The notes beneath the pieces were generated by a model. The model saw only the letters and a program-made list of their open reading frames with translations, ran no database searches and was not told the DNA's origin. Below are positions 26,097 through 34,745 of a stretch of 64,000 bases of DNA, piece by piece. Source of the DNA: Paenibacillus endophyticus (GTDB lineage: Bacteria > Bacillota > Bacilli > Paenibacillales > Paenibacillaceae); assembly GCF_014192395.1 (NCBI RefSeq), contig NZ_JACHXW010000003.1, positions 239,054-303,053 of the forward strand. Direction: 5' to 3'. Both the position numbers and the translations under genes were made by a program. How positions within the stretch are numbered: position 1 is the stretch's first letter; every line of letters begins with the position of its first letter.

Positions 26097-28643
26097 TTAA
26101 TCCTCTGCTAAGAAATCGATCATGGAGCGAACCTGAACCGTCCCTGCAGCAGCAGGCTTGCTTGCCAGTTCATCATGAGCTCGGTATGAGAATGTGATTA
26201 CTTTGTCTACGCCTGGGATAAGATCAAAGAAATTATCATCGAACATGCCCTCATGCTCCGCTTTCACCCAAACTTGCTTGGCGAGGACATTGCTGCTCAG
26301 CCTAAAGGCGGTGCCGTCGCTGCCTTCCACCTCCGATATGCATATTGAACCCGCGGATAGCTTCTGTTCCTTCGCTTTGGTGAAATAATACGTCTTGCTG
26401 TCCAGCTGGATGCCATTTTGCAGCAGTTCTCCGTACAAGACGACTCTTCCGGCTTCGAAGCCCGCTATCCATTCCTGCTCATGAATTGCAGCGACGACGA
26501 CAGAGCTGTTTCCATCCAAAGAGACTTCAGTTGTAAGTTGCTTCACGATTGTTCCAGCGAAATCGTAAAGCGTCAACCGCAGCTCACCGACTATCGGCGA
26601 AAGCAGATCCGTAATTGCGTATGCGCGCACGACACCTTCATCCGTCCGATCGAAAGAAAGCATCGTGTCGGCAAAACTTCTTTTCGCGTAATATTGCATC
26701 GCTTTCCATTTGCCGTAATAATCCATGCCTGCCCAAGAAGCTACTGGCCAGCAATCATTCATTTGCCAATAAAGAGTCCCCATGCAGTAAGGCATATTGC
26801 GACGATGCGCTTCAATGGCCATTTTCATCGCTTCGGCTTGCAGCACTTGGCTCATATATAGAAATGCCGGGAAGTCCTTTGGCTGCTTCATATATATATC
26901 CATGTACTCTTTAATCAGGCGGTTTCCGTCACCGTTCTTCTGATGGGCCCGCATTACTTTTGAATCCAATGCCAAATCCGCTTCGGTAGCGAAAGTCATG
27001 ACCGTATCGTATTCCGGGAAGGATTGGAAGCCGTATTCGCTCATAAATCGTCCGACCTTTACGTTATAATTCTCGAAAGGCTCGACGGCGTGCCAAACTC
27101 CCCAGTAGTGGATATCCCCCTCCGTGGATAGCGGATGCGCATGCTGATTTATATCGCCTGTCAAGTTGATCATCGGCGAAGATGGCCAATAAGGCGTATT
27201 TGGCGCAAACGCCGTGACAGCTTCCGGTAAAATCTCATGGAAGATCGACTCGTAATCTGCCCATATGACGGCCCGTTGGTTAAGCGTATATTCCTTTTTC
27301 CAGCCCCAGCCGCCGTTCTCATCGTATTGCGCCCAAGCAGAATCGATTTCGTTGTTGCCGCACCAAAGTACGACCGAAGGATGGTTGCGCAGGCGTTTTA
27401 CGTTTTCAATGGCTTCCTGGCGCACATTGTCCAGAAAAGCCTGGTCGCCTGGGTACATGCTGCATGCGAACATAAAGTCCTGCCATACCATAATGCCATA
27501 CTCATCGCACAGCTCATAGAAAACCGACTGCTCATATATACCGCCGCCCCATACGCGCAGCATATTCATGTTGGATTCAACTGCCGCCACGATTTCATGA
27601 CGATAGCGTTCGTCGGTCACGTTTGTAATGAAGCTGTCATTCGGAATATGGTTGGCGCCTTTGGCAAAGACAGGTACACCGTTCAGTTCAAAATAAAAGC
27701 TGGCTCCCTTTTCGTCTTTGTCGCGCACTAGGCGAACAGAACGCAAGCCAGTTCGTGCAGAGCGAGCCGCGATCAAGTCCTCACCATTTAGTAGCTCAGC
27801 CGTGAAGGTATAAAGATTCGCATCACCAAGCCCTCTGCTCCACCAAAGCTTGGGATCAGGGATAACCGCCTTGATTTCTATGGTCTGGACTCCTTGTTCA
27901 ATGCTCGCTTCCTGTTCCCAAGTAAAGTTTTCCGTGCTTATTCTAACCGTACCGCGCCAAGCAGACTCCGCATCTATTTCTACAAAAACCGTCAAATCGG
28001 CTTGTGAGGCCGTTATTTCATCCTGCTGGATATGCACGTCGGCAATTTTGCTGTTCGACCATCCTTCAAGCCTCGCTTCCCGCCATATTCCGCTCGTTAC
28101 GAATCGAGGACCCCAGTCCCAGCCATAATGATAAGGCGCTTTCCGTGCAAAAATACTAACTTTCTGAGCACCAAGCCCGCCAAGCTCGGATTGATCATTC
28201 GAAGCCGGAAGGTTGTAGCCCAGCTTATCGATCTTCGGAAGGTCCTCCTGAACGGGTGAACGGAATTTAATATGCAATTGATTTTGTTGAGGCTTCACGA
28301 TTGCCTTCACGTCAGCCTTCCACGCTCGGAACATATTGTCTGCGGACAGGACATGCTGTCCATTCAGGTATACATCTGCATAAGTATCCAGACCGTCAAA
28401 AACAAGCTCCAGCACAGACGACTGCAGCAGCTCCACAGGCACATCGAACTGCGATTCATATTCCCAATCTATTTTATCAATCCATTGCAGGTCATGCTCA
28501 TTCGTCGCATAGAACGGATCCTCGATCTTCCCATTGCGAAGCAGATCGGTATGCACGCAGCCCGGAACGACTGCTTGTAGCCATTCCTTTTCCTCGCAAG
28601 CTTTAAATCTCCAATTATTTAGTACTTGTTGTGTCGCTCTCAT
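26097..28643 (-). CDS. GH2 beta-mannosidase
   Basis: The 848-residue cytoplasmic enzyme has the full GH2 layout. The N-terminal sugar-binding region opens VPGCVHTDLLRNGKIEDPF, a hallmark of beta-mannosidases. The catalytic barrel has the acid/base Glu in LWCGNNEIDSAW (about 429) and the nucleophile Glu in GRFMSEYGFQSFP (about 529). The Trp-rich MGTLYWQMNDCWPVASW segment also fits. No signal peptide is present, so it hydrolyses imported beta-mannosides. It diverges from a LacI-family gene, the likely regulator. Confidence 0.92.
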   Translation of the reverse strand: MRATQQVLNNWRFKACEEKEWLQAVVPGCVHTDLLRNGKIEDPFYATNEHDLQWIDKIDWEYESQFDVPVELLQSSVLELVFDGLDTYADVYLNGQHVLSADNMFRAWKADVKAIVKPQQNQLHIKFRSPVQEDLPKIDKLGYNLPASNDQSELGGLGAQKVSIFARKAPYHYGWDWGPRFVTSGIWREARLEGWSNSKIADVHIQQDEITASQADLTVFVEIDAESAWRGTVRISTENFTWEQEASIEQGVQTIEIKAVIPDPKLWWSRGLGDANLYTFTAELLNGEDLIAARSARTGLRSVRLVRDKDEKGASFYFELNGVPVFAKGANHIPNDSFITNVTDERYRHEIVAAVESNMNMLRVWGGGIYEQSVFYELCDEYGIMVWQDFMFACSMYPGDQAFLDNVRQEAIENVKRLRNHPSVVLWCGNNEIDSAWAQYDENGGWGWKKEYTLNQRAVIWADYESIFHEILPEAVTAFAPNTPYWPSSPMINLTGDINQHAHPLSTEGDIHYWGVWHAVEPFENYNVKVGRFMSEYGFQSFPEYDTVMTFATEADLALDSKVMRAHQKNGDGNRLIKEYMDIYMKQPKDFPAFLYMSQVLQAEAMKMAIEAHRRNMPYCMGTLYWQMNDCWPVASWAGMDYYGKWKAMQYYAKRSFADTMLSFDRTDEGVVRAYAITDLLSPIVGELRLTLYDFAGTIVKQLTTEVSLDGNSSVVVAAIHEQEWIAGFEAGRVVLYGELLQNGIQLDSKTYYFTKAKEQKLSAGSICISEVEGSDGTAFRLSSNVLAKQVWVKAEHEGMFDDNFFDLIPGVDKVITFSYRAHDELASKPAAAGTVQVRSMIDFLAED

Positions 28644-28880
28644 TGTGTCCTCCCGAATGTCAGGCTCGTTTTTTTGTTATTATCACGCCAACTTCACCTA
28701 ACATATTCTAACACATCCTGCCTAACGGTCAATGGTTTTTGTTATTTTATTAGTGTTTATTATTTGATAATCTTTGCTATAAAACTATAATATTAGAGTA
28801 ATAATCGATCCAACGCTTCTATTTATCGGCAGCTGACTATGACATAACAAAAATAACACTCAAGAAAACTAACTAACAAT

Positions 28881-28920
28881 TAAACGAATCTCAAAAATAA
28901 CGTTTACTACACATTCGTTT
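28881..28920. promoter_or_regulatory. Possible LacI-type operator region
   Basis: AAACGAAT (28882-28889) and ATTCGTTT (28913-28920) form a perfect 8-bp inverted repeat, and TAAACG/CGTTTA pairs at 28881-28886 and 28901-28906. The site lies between the divergent beta-mannosidase and LacI genes. The rest of 28644-28880 is AT-rich with no gene. Confidence 0.35.
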
Positions 28921-29011
28921 CCTGTAAAATAGATATCAAATGATTATCGTACAGAGCATTAAGCCAATAGGCTTATCATCTCAATACTCCAAACAAAGTA
29001 GGCTGAAATCC

Positions 29012-30013
29012 ATGCGTAAAAAAGTAACGATACAATCCATCGCCGACCTTACGGGCCTCTCCAAATTCGCCGTATCACGCGCCCTTTCCGGCAAATCCGG
29101 CGTCAGCCCGCAAACGAGAGAATTTATTTATAAAGCTGCAGGGCAGCTTGGCTACTTCAAGGATGCCCCTGCCGGACAGTTGTCCAATGAGCTACACACA
29201 ATGGAACCGCGTCAATGGACGGGAACGGTTCTTGTGCTATTTCCGAACGTTCGCTATCAGAATATGGATTCCGTTTATTGGGGTCCCGTATTTAACGGCA
29301 TTTCCTCCCGCCTGAATCAACAAGGAATCAATATACTGACCTTGACCGAGCCCTCGGATGAGTCCATGTTTTCCTTGCTGAAGCCGGAAGCAATCATGGG
29401 CGTCATAACCGTCGGTACGATTTCTACGCAAATTTTGCAAGAAATCAAACGAATCGGCATCCCCATCGTTATGGTTGATCATGTCGAGCCAAGCTTTCAT
29501 TGTGATTCAGTCTTTACGGACAACCTATCGAGCATGAGGGAGATCATGGAGTATGTCATACGGAAAGGATATCGCAGCTTTCAGTTTTTGGGGAACATAC
29601 GCGATGCACACAGCTTCTATGAACGATTCCTTGGCTTTCGCTCCGCTCTCGATGACCACGGCATTGAACTGAATCAGATTCCGTCCTTGAACGGACCAGG
29701 GATTGAGCAGATTCAAGACACGCTTCAAGCTGCCTTTACAGAGCATGGCTTGCCTGAGGTGTTCGTATGCGCAAATGACATTTTGGCCAAGATAGCGTTG
29801 GACATCCTGCGTCAAATGGACATAAGCATACCTGATAGCCTTGTTTTTACCGGCTTTGACAATACGTATCCCGAGGTGCCATTTCTTGCTACCGTTAACG
29901 TAGACAAAGAACTGCTTGGCAAAAGAGCCGTAGATAAAATGCTATGGCGAATCCTAAACCCAAACACTAGCTATGAGAAGGTGCTCATTCAAGCGGAAGT
30001 TATTTTCCAATAA
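29012..30013 (+). CDS. LacI-family transcriptional regulator
   Basis: The 333-residue protein starts best at 29012 (MRKKVTIQSIADLTG); the upstream ATG at 28940 has no ribosome site and would add 24 residues before the helix-turn-helix. The DNA-binding domain (1-50) reads ADLTGLSKFAVSRALSGKSG, followed by a periplasmic-binding-like effector domain (about 65-333) with FVCANDILAKIALDIL and FTGFDNT. It is divergent from the beta-mannosidase gene. Its effector is probably a manno-oligosaccharide or mannose derivative, inferred from context. Confidence 0.86.
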   Translation: MRKKVTIQSIADLTGLSKFAVSRALSGKSGVSPQTREFIYKAAGQLGYFKDAPAGQLSNELHTMEPRQWTGTVLVLFPNVRYQNMDSVYWGPVFNGISSRLNQQGINILTLTEPSDESMFSLLKPEAIMGVITVGTISTQILQEIKRIGIPIVMVDHVEPSFHCDSVFTDNLSSMREIMEYVIRKGYRSFQFLGNIRDAHSFYERFLGFRSALDDHGIELNQIPSLNGPGIEQIQDTLQAAFTEHGLPEVFVCANDILAKIALDILRQMDISIPDSLVFTGFDNTYPEVPFLATVNVDKELLGKRAVDKMLWRILNPNTSYEKVLIQAEVIFQ

Positions 30014-30085
30014 CCAGAAACCTCTTCGCATGGCCGTGTAAGGCGGAGCAGGGTCTGCTAAGAGCATTGAGATAAGCGCTTTTAG

Positions 30086-30215
30086 CTTGCGTTTTGCGTT
30101 TTGCGTTTTGCGTTTTGCGTTTTGCGTTTTTTGTTTTAGTTTTGTGTTTTAGTTTTGTGTTTTAGTTTCGAGTTTTAGTTTTGAGTTTTAGTTTCGAGCT
30201 TAAGCATTAGTTTTG
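30086..30215. repeat. Simple repeats: (GCGTTTT)n then 13-bp TTTTAGTTTTGTG-type units
   Basis: About six copies of GCGTTTT at 30090-30130 pass into five or six copies of a 13-bp T-rich unit (TTTTAGTTTTGTG or TTTTAGTTTCGAG) up to about 30200. The tract lies between the LacI gene and the convergent HNH gene and has no coding potential. Confidence 0.85.
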
Positions 30216-30259
30216 ACTTTGAGCTTTGTCTATAACGAAGTTAAACTATTGTGCATATC

Positions 30260-30307
30260 AAAAAGGACCTGTCGCAAGGGGGAATCATTCCTTGAAAAAA
30301 GGTCCTT
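30260..30307 (-). terminator. Hairpin terminator overlapping the HNH gene end
   Basis: AAAAGGACC pairs with GGTCCTT across an interior GGAAT/ATTCC pairing; read leftward it ends in TTTT. It overlaps the last codons of the HNH gene. Confidence 0.6.
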
Positions 30308-30932
30308 CGTTGTTCATGAAAGCATGCAGGTCCTGATCGGCTTTGGACTGGTTGCAGGCGTTACAGGCACACACGCAATTGAGCGGTGTGGTATGTCCGC
30401 CTTTCGCGCGAGGCAGCATATGATCAATCGTATCGCCGAATTCACCGCAAAAATAACAAATGTGATTATCTCGCTCTAAAATGTACCGCCGAAATTCCTT
30501 ATTGCTGAACAACCGTCTAATCGTATGCCGATTGACGATAACCGCAGCATGCTCGTTAACAAGCGTTACTGCAAGCTCCAGCTCTATTTCCTGATACCAT
30601 CGCCGCCCCTTGTCCGTCTTCCCCCTCATCCAAACTGTACCCTGGCGCGTTTTCTTCAGCGCTGCCGGGTCGTTAGGAAGCGGTATCGTTGGCATGTGCG
30701 GCGTGGTGCGCAGCTGTCGCGCTTTTTCCACTTCTGTTTTGACTTTCTCGCCTTGAGCGGCGATAGTCTGCGGCTCTAGCTTCGCAATACGAGCCTTTCG
30801 GCATGTACGGCAAGCGCCGCGCCGTGATCCTGCACTAGCCCGTCTGCCTGTCCGACGCAAAAACTCTGACAGCGGCCTCATCTGCTTACAGCTTGCACAA
30901 GGCTTTGTAATTGGAGGTTCAGTTTCATCCAT
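30285..30932 (-). CDS. HNH endonuclease with N-terminal Cys knuckle
   Basis: The 215-residue protein has an N-terminal zinc-knuckle-like pair (CASCKQM and CRTCRKAR, about 12-48), a charged middle, and a C-terminal HNH nuclease domain (about 150-210). The nuclease has CYFCGE, the catalytic IDHMLPRAKGG (His) and CVCACNACNQSKAD. Stand-alone HNH proteins of this size occur in Paenibacillus genomes; the substrate is unknown. No restriction or toxin partner is nearby. A repeat-rich region flanks it on the 3' side. Confidence 0.82.
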   Translation of the reverse strand: MDETEPPITKPCASCKQMRPLSEFLRRTGRRASAGSRRGACRTCRKARIAKLEPQTIAAQGEKVKTEVEKARQLRTTPHMPTIPLPNDPAALKKTRQGTVWMRGKTDKGRRWYQEIELELAVTLVNEHAAVIVNRHTIRRLFSNKEFRRYILERDNHICYFCGEFGDTIDHMLPRAKGGHTTPLNCVCACNACNQSKADQDLHAFMNNEGPFFKE

Positions 30933-31061
30933 CGTTTATTCCGGGTCATGCGTTCATGCAGCGCCCGTTTACTTCCCCTCATGTTTTTCTACTATTGTAG
31001 CATTAATTTATAAACGAAGGGAGTATGAGCCGCGCTTGATGTATGAATCCGTTCGATTTGA

Positions 31062-31202
31062 TTAAAAACGATTGCCATTATCCTCCGAATCATGATCCTC
31101 CCACCTGCGGGAATATGCTTTATTCGTTATCCAAAAGGTTATCCATGCTAATATAGCGACAATGATGCCCGCCGCAATCCATACGCCAACTGGCACTTCC
31201 AT
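31062..31202 (-). CDS. Small single-span membrane protein (46 aa)
   Basis: The reading frame begins MEVPVGVWIAAGIIVAILAW at 31202 with AGGAG nine bases upstream and ends NGNRF. Residues 5-25 form one hydrophobic helix and the C-terminal half is charged (RRWEDHDSEDNGNR), predicting an N-out or N-in single-pass peptide. Its leader contains three hairpin-forming 39-bp repeats. I do not recognise the family. The good ribosome site and coherent membrane topology support it as real. Confidence 0.6.
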   Translation of the reverse strand: MEVPVGVWIAAGIIVAILAWITFWITNKAYSRRWEDHDSEDNGNRF

Positions 31203-31226
31203 TCGATCATCTCCTAAAAGTTTTGC

Positions 31227-31343
31227 GAAGCAAAACTTGCTTCGTGAGCATGTGCTTTGTTTTGTGAAGCAAAACTTGCTTCGTGAGCATATGCTTTGTT
31301 TTGTGAAGCAAAACTTGCTTCGCCAGCATTCACCTGGTTTCGC
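31227..31343. repeat. 39-bp tandem repeats with internal hairpin (3 copies)
   Basis: Two nearly identical 39-bp units at 31227-31265 and 31266-31304 (GAAGCAAAACTTGCTTCG...) are followed by a third at 31305-31343 that diverges after 20 bases. Each starts with the inverted repeat GAAGCAA-AAC-TTGCTTC, so three hairpins stand in tandem between the nitrilase stop and the small membrane-protein gene. Confidence 0.85.
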
Positions 31344-31365
31344 TAAGCAAACATAGCCAAAACAG

Positions 31366-32313
31366 TCAGCTAAAGCTTACGATGCTTTGCTTGGCTTCAT
31401 TCACCTGCAGCTGGAACACGTCCGGTCTGTTATAATGTCCTGCAGCATCGAAGTCGAACCGGCTTGCCGTAACGGATGCCATATCCAGATCTGCATATAT
31501 AACGGTCTCCGTATCATATACAGGCTCAGCTGCATATTCGCCCAAAGGACCTACAATCGCGCTGCCTCCTCTGCAAAGAATAGTTGGATCATTAGCAAGC
31601 TCAGCATACCCGTTGAGGCTCTCCGGATAGGAATCCTTGGTGGCGAACTGGTTGCTCGACAGCACGTAACATCTCCCTTCGCAAGCGATATGCATAAGGG
31701 TTGCCTGCCATGTATCACGCGCATCAGCTGTCGGCGTTACCAATATATCGATGCCTTTGGCATACATCGCCATTCGCGCAAGCGGCATATAGTTTTCCCA
31801 GCAAATCAAGCCGCCAATTCGGCCAAAGGGCGTATCAATAACGGTCAGGGTGCTGCCGTCGCCTTGTCCCCATAATAATCGTTCAGAACCCGTTGGAATG
31901 AGTTTGCGGTGCTTGCCAAGCAGCTTGCCGTCGGGACCAATGTAAACGATGCTGTTGTATAGCGTTGATTGACTGTATTCTTGGTCGCGCTCTACAACGC
32001 CAATAATTAAATAAACGCCTGCTTCTCTTGCAATCTCTCCTAATAGATCCGTGTCCGTACCGGGAATTGTAATGGCACTGTTCCCGTATTTTGCCCAATC
32101 CTCGCGTCCTTCCATCGTTCGGCTGCCTACCCTGGCGCCAAAGGAAAAACCTCGCGGGTAGCCGCCAATAAATACTTCCGGAAATAGCAGAAGCTTAGCA
32201 CCATTCCCTTTTGCTTCTTGGACGTAACCAGCTATTTTTCGAAAGGCAGATTCTTTATCGAACAAAATAGGAGCTGCTTGTACGACGGCTACCTTAACCT
32301 TCTGCTCACCCAT
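31366..32313 (-). CDS. Nitrilase-type carbon-nitrogen hydrolase
   Basis: The 315-residue protein has the complete catalytic triad: Glu in LLLFPEVFIGGYPRG (about 45), Lys in GKHRKLIPTG (about 129) and Cys in GGLICWENYMPLARM (about 163). The CWEN motif and PRGF segment place it with true nitrilases or cyanide-tolerant nitrile hydrolases rather than amidases. The ATG at 32313 has GGAG upstream; the TTG at 32346 lacks a site. A strong palindrome at 32407-32434 lies in its promoter region. The natural substrate is unknown. Confidence 0.88.
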   Translation of the reverse strand: MGEQKVKVAVVQAAPILFDKESAFRKIAGYVQEAKGNGAKLLLFPEVFIGGYPRGFSFGARVGSRTMEGREDWAKYGNSAITIPGTDTDLLGEIAREAGVYLIIGVVERDQEYSQSTLYNSIVYIGPDGKLLGKHRKLIPTGSERLLWGQGDGSTLTVIDTPFGRIGGLICWENYMPLARMAMYAKGIDILVTPTADARDTWQATLMHIACEGRCYVLSSNQFATKDSYPESLNGYAELANDPTILCRGGSAIVGPLGEYAAEPVYDTETVIYADLDMASVTASRFDFDAAGHYNRPDVFQLQVNEAKQSIVSFS

Positions 32314-32406
32314 ATCGTCAATCGTCTCCTTTTCCATGCAGAACAATATTATTTACCGATTGTAATATGATAAGCATACCTCCGAGTCGACATGCTGTAA
32401 CCGTCC

Positions 32407-32434
32407 AATTGGTTGTTAATATAACCAACCAATT
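32407..32434. promoter_or_regulatory. Palindromic operator-like site upstream of the nitrilase gene
   Basis: AATTGGTTG and CAACCAATT form 9-bp inverted arms around a 10-bp AT-rich centre, about 94 bp before the nitrilase start. A regulator is not identified nearby. Confidence 0.45.
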
Positions 32435-32450
32435 TTCAAGTGCATACAAA

Positions 32451-32480
32451 AAAAGACGTTAGCTGTTTGGCTAACGTCTA
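32451..32480 (-). terminator. Rho-independent terminator of the MFS transporter gene
   Basis: AGACGTTAGC pairs perfectly with GCTAACGTCT around TGTTTG, with a T run on the minus strand. Confidence 0.88.
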
Positions 32481-32512
32481 ATCATGTGGTTAACGACTAA
32501 TCGCACTAAAAA

Positions 32513-33967
32513 CTAATGCTGCTTCTCAACATGAACGCGTTTAATAAACAAAGCTACAATCAAACCAACGATAGCGACCACCATTGCGAATATGAATGCA
32601 TTCTGAATGCCGGCCGTCATGGCAAGCGGTGCATTGGCCGGATCTGTCGGGTCAGCGACATCCTTCATAAAGTTGTTCATGCCTGCGGTCATAATGCTTA
32701 CCGCTACAGCTGTTCCGATCGCGCCCGCCACCTGCTGCAGCGTGTTCATAATAGCCGTACCATCTGGATACAGCTCGCGTGGAAGCTGATTAAGACCATT
32801 CGTCTGGGCAGGCATCCACACCATAGAAATACCGATCATGAGGCAAGAATGCAGCACAATGATCAGCGCGATTGTGGACGCAGTTGTAATGCCCGAGAAA
32901 AACCAAAGCACGGCTGCAACGATAGCAAGCCCAGGTATCACCAGCCATTTCGGGCCGAATTTATCGAATAAGCCGCCCATGATTGGAGACATAATACCAT
33001 TGATAAGACCGCCTGGCAGCAGGATAAGCCCTGCTGTCAATGCGCTTAGCCCAAGACCGCTAATTAGATACATCGGCAGTACGAGCATGGATGACAGGAT
33101 GACCATCATACAGATAAAGACCATCAGCGTTCCAACAACGAACATCGGATGCTTGAAGGCACGCAAGTTCATCATCGGCTGCTTCATCATAATTTGGCGA
33201 ATCGCAAAGATGACAAGCGCGACGATACCGATAATCATAAACGAAACGACCTTCGTGCTCGTCCAGCCGCCTTCTCCTTCACCTGCGCTGCTGAATGCAA
33301 ACACGATGCCTCCGAAGCCGAGTGTCGAGAATACGAGCGAGAAAATATCGATTTTCGGTTTTGTGATCGTAGATACGTTCTGCATAAACAGGATGCCGAA
33401 CAGAAGCGCTATAACCAAGAACGGCAACGATAACCAGAAAATCCAGTGCCAGCTTAAATTTTCAATAAGAAGACCAGCAATAGTAGGACCTACTGCGGGA
33501 GCAACCATAATTACTAGCCCGATTACGCCCATTGCCGCCCCGCGTTTTTCAGCAGGGAATATAATGAGAATCGTATTAAACATAAGCGGCAGCAGAAGTG
33601 CCGTGCCAATCGCTTGAATAACGCGTGCTGTCATCAGAACCTCAAAGCTAGGCGCAAGCGCGGCCACCAGCGTTCCGAGCACTGAAAAGCTGACCGCAGC
33701 GATAAACAGCTGCCTTGTGGAGAACCATTGCAGCAGCAGCCCCGATACGGGTACCAATATACCGAGTGTAAGCAAATAGCCGGTTGTCAGCCATTGAACC
33801 GTCGGTGCCGTAATGTTGAATACTTCAATTAAATCGGTAAGCGCTACGTTTAGCGCCGTTTCACTGAACATCCCAACGAAGCCTGCTAAAAGCAGGGATA
33901 TCATAATGGGTATGACTTTAAATTTCTGTCCTGGCTGTTGTTTCGTTTCTGTCATTGTTGCTTGCAA
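32513..33967 (-). CDS. DHA2-family MFS drug exporter (LmrB-like)
   Basis: The roughly 484-residue membrane protein shows about 14 hydrophobic segments, the DHA2 (EmrB/QacA/LmrB) topology. The motif-C-like stretch after helix 5 (GVIGLVIMVAPAVGPTIAGL) and the start WLTTGYLLTLGILVPVSG are characteristic. I favour the TTG at 33967 (AGGAG ten bases upstream); ATG 33955 and GTG 33976 are alternatives. It follows the TetR gene by 46 bp in the same direction, matching the lmrA-lmrB arrangement. It probably exports hydrophobic drugs by proton antiport. Confidence 0.88.
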   Translation of the reverse strand: MQATMTETKQQPGQKFKVIPIMISLLLAGFVGMFSETALNVALTDLIEVFNITAPTVQWLTTGYLLTLGILVPVSGLLLQWFSTRQLFIAAVSFSVLGTLVAALAPSFEVLMTARVIQAIGTALLLPLMFNTILIIFPAEKRGAAMGVIGLVIMVAPAVGPTIAGLLIENLSWHWIFWLSLPFLVIALLFGILFMQNVSTITKPKIDIFSLVFSTLGFGGIVFAFSSAGEGEGGWTSTKVVSFMIIGIVALVIFAIRQIMMKQPMMNLRAFKHPMFVVGTLMVFICMMVILSSMLVLPMYLISGLGLSALTAGLILLPGGLINGIMSPIMGGLFDKFGPKWLVIPGLAIVAAVLWFFSGITTASTIALIIVLHSCLMIGISMVWMPAQTNGLNQLPRELYPDGTAIMNTLQQVAGAIGTAVAVSIMTAGMNNFMKDVADPTDPANAPLAMTAGIQNAFIFAMVVAIVGLIVALFIKRVHVEKQH

Positions 33968-34013
33968 GCATTCCACTCTCCTATAATTACCTATCTTTGT
34001 ATTTGCCTTTCAC

Positions 34014-34598
34014 TCAGAAGGAAGGGCATTGGTTAATGACATACGGCAAGCATTTCGCTGCAGTCAGAAGCGGCTGCTTGTCGCGATTCGTCAATGCAAG
34101 TATGAGCGCGCCTTCCAAAAGCGAGATTATAACGACTCCGATTTCCGTCGCTTTCCCTTTTTCCATGCCTGCGGCAATCAGACGGTCAGAAATGACCGCT
34201 TGCCAGGAGGCAAACACAGCTTGTCCCGCACTCCTAAGCTTCTCGCTGATCGACGACGTTTCTACCGCCATCCAGAAGCTAAAAGGCATGTAGCCCTTGT
34301 AATCAAACTTCTCGGCATCCTCCGCCATATCAAGGACAAACGCCTGAACCGCATCAGAAGGCTCATCGAACTCAGCGAACTTGCTGGACCACTTCTCGAT
34401 CACGAGTTCTCTCGTGCAGTTGATGCATTCCAGCGCCAGCTCTTCCTTGCCATCTGGAAAATAATAATAAAGCGAGCCCTTCGGACAATCGCTTTCCTTA
34501 ATAATCTGGCTCAAGCCCGTTGCATGATACCCTTTCGTAAAAAAAAGCCTTGCTGCCGTCTCAAGGATATTATGTCGCGTATTTATTTTTTCTGACAT
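34014..34598 (-). CDS. TetR-family regulator (LmrA/YxaF-like)
   Basis: The 194-residue protein has an N-terminal helix-turn-helix (about 8-55) with RLFFTKGYHATGLSQIIKES and PKGSLYYYFPDGKEELAL, the form typical of the LmrA/YxaF subgroup. The C-terminal ligand domain fits that subgroup. GGAG stands seven bases before the ATG. It is first in an operon with the MFS exporter gene, and its own promoter carries an LmrA-box-like sequence, so autorepression of both genes is likely. Inducing drugs are not predictable. Confidence 0.86.
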   Translation of the reverse strand: MSEKINTRHNILETAARLFFTKGYHATGLSQIIKESDCPKGSLYYYFPDGKEELALECINCTRELVIEKWSSKFAEFDEPSDAVQAFVLDMAEDAEKFDYKGYMPFSFWMAVETSSISEKLRSAGQAVFASWQAVISDRLIAAGMEKGKATEIGVVIISLLEGALILALTNRDKQPLLTAAKCLPYVINQCPSF

Positions 34599-34613
34599 CC
34601 ATTCACTCCTCGA

Positions 34614-34656
34614 TTATAACGATTGGTCTATATAATTTATACATGGTCAGACCTAT
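34614..34656. promoter_or_regulatory. LmrA-box-like operator of the TetR-MFS operon
   Basis: Read leftward, ATAGACCAATCGTTATAA (34614-34631) resembles the LmrA/YxaF box ATAGACCRRTCWCTATWT. A second element, GGTCAGACCTAT on the plus strand (34645-34656), contains the palindrome GGTC-A-GACC. Both lie 16-58 bp upstream of the regulator start. Confidence 0.5.
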
Positions 34657-34699
34657 CAAGTCAACCTTTTAATAAAGGAAATTTGCCTGTACACACAGA

Positions 34700-34727
34700 A
34701 AACAGCCGAACGTTAGTCCGGCTGTCT
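34700..34727 (-). terminator. Rho-independent terminator of the azoreductase gene
   Basis: ACAGCCG pairs with CGGCTGT around an 11-base loop; TTTT follows leftward. Confidence 0.7.
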
Positions 34728-34745
34728 CTAATAAGGAAGTAGAAA

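Noticed and set aside
31162..31356. 64-residue rightward frame with repeated AKQNLLREH
   Set aside because: It is the translation of the 39-bp hairpin repeats and is antisense to the small membrane-protein gene.
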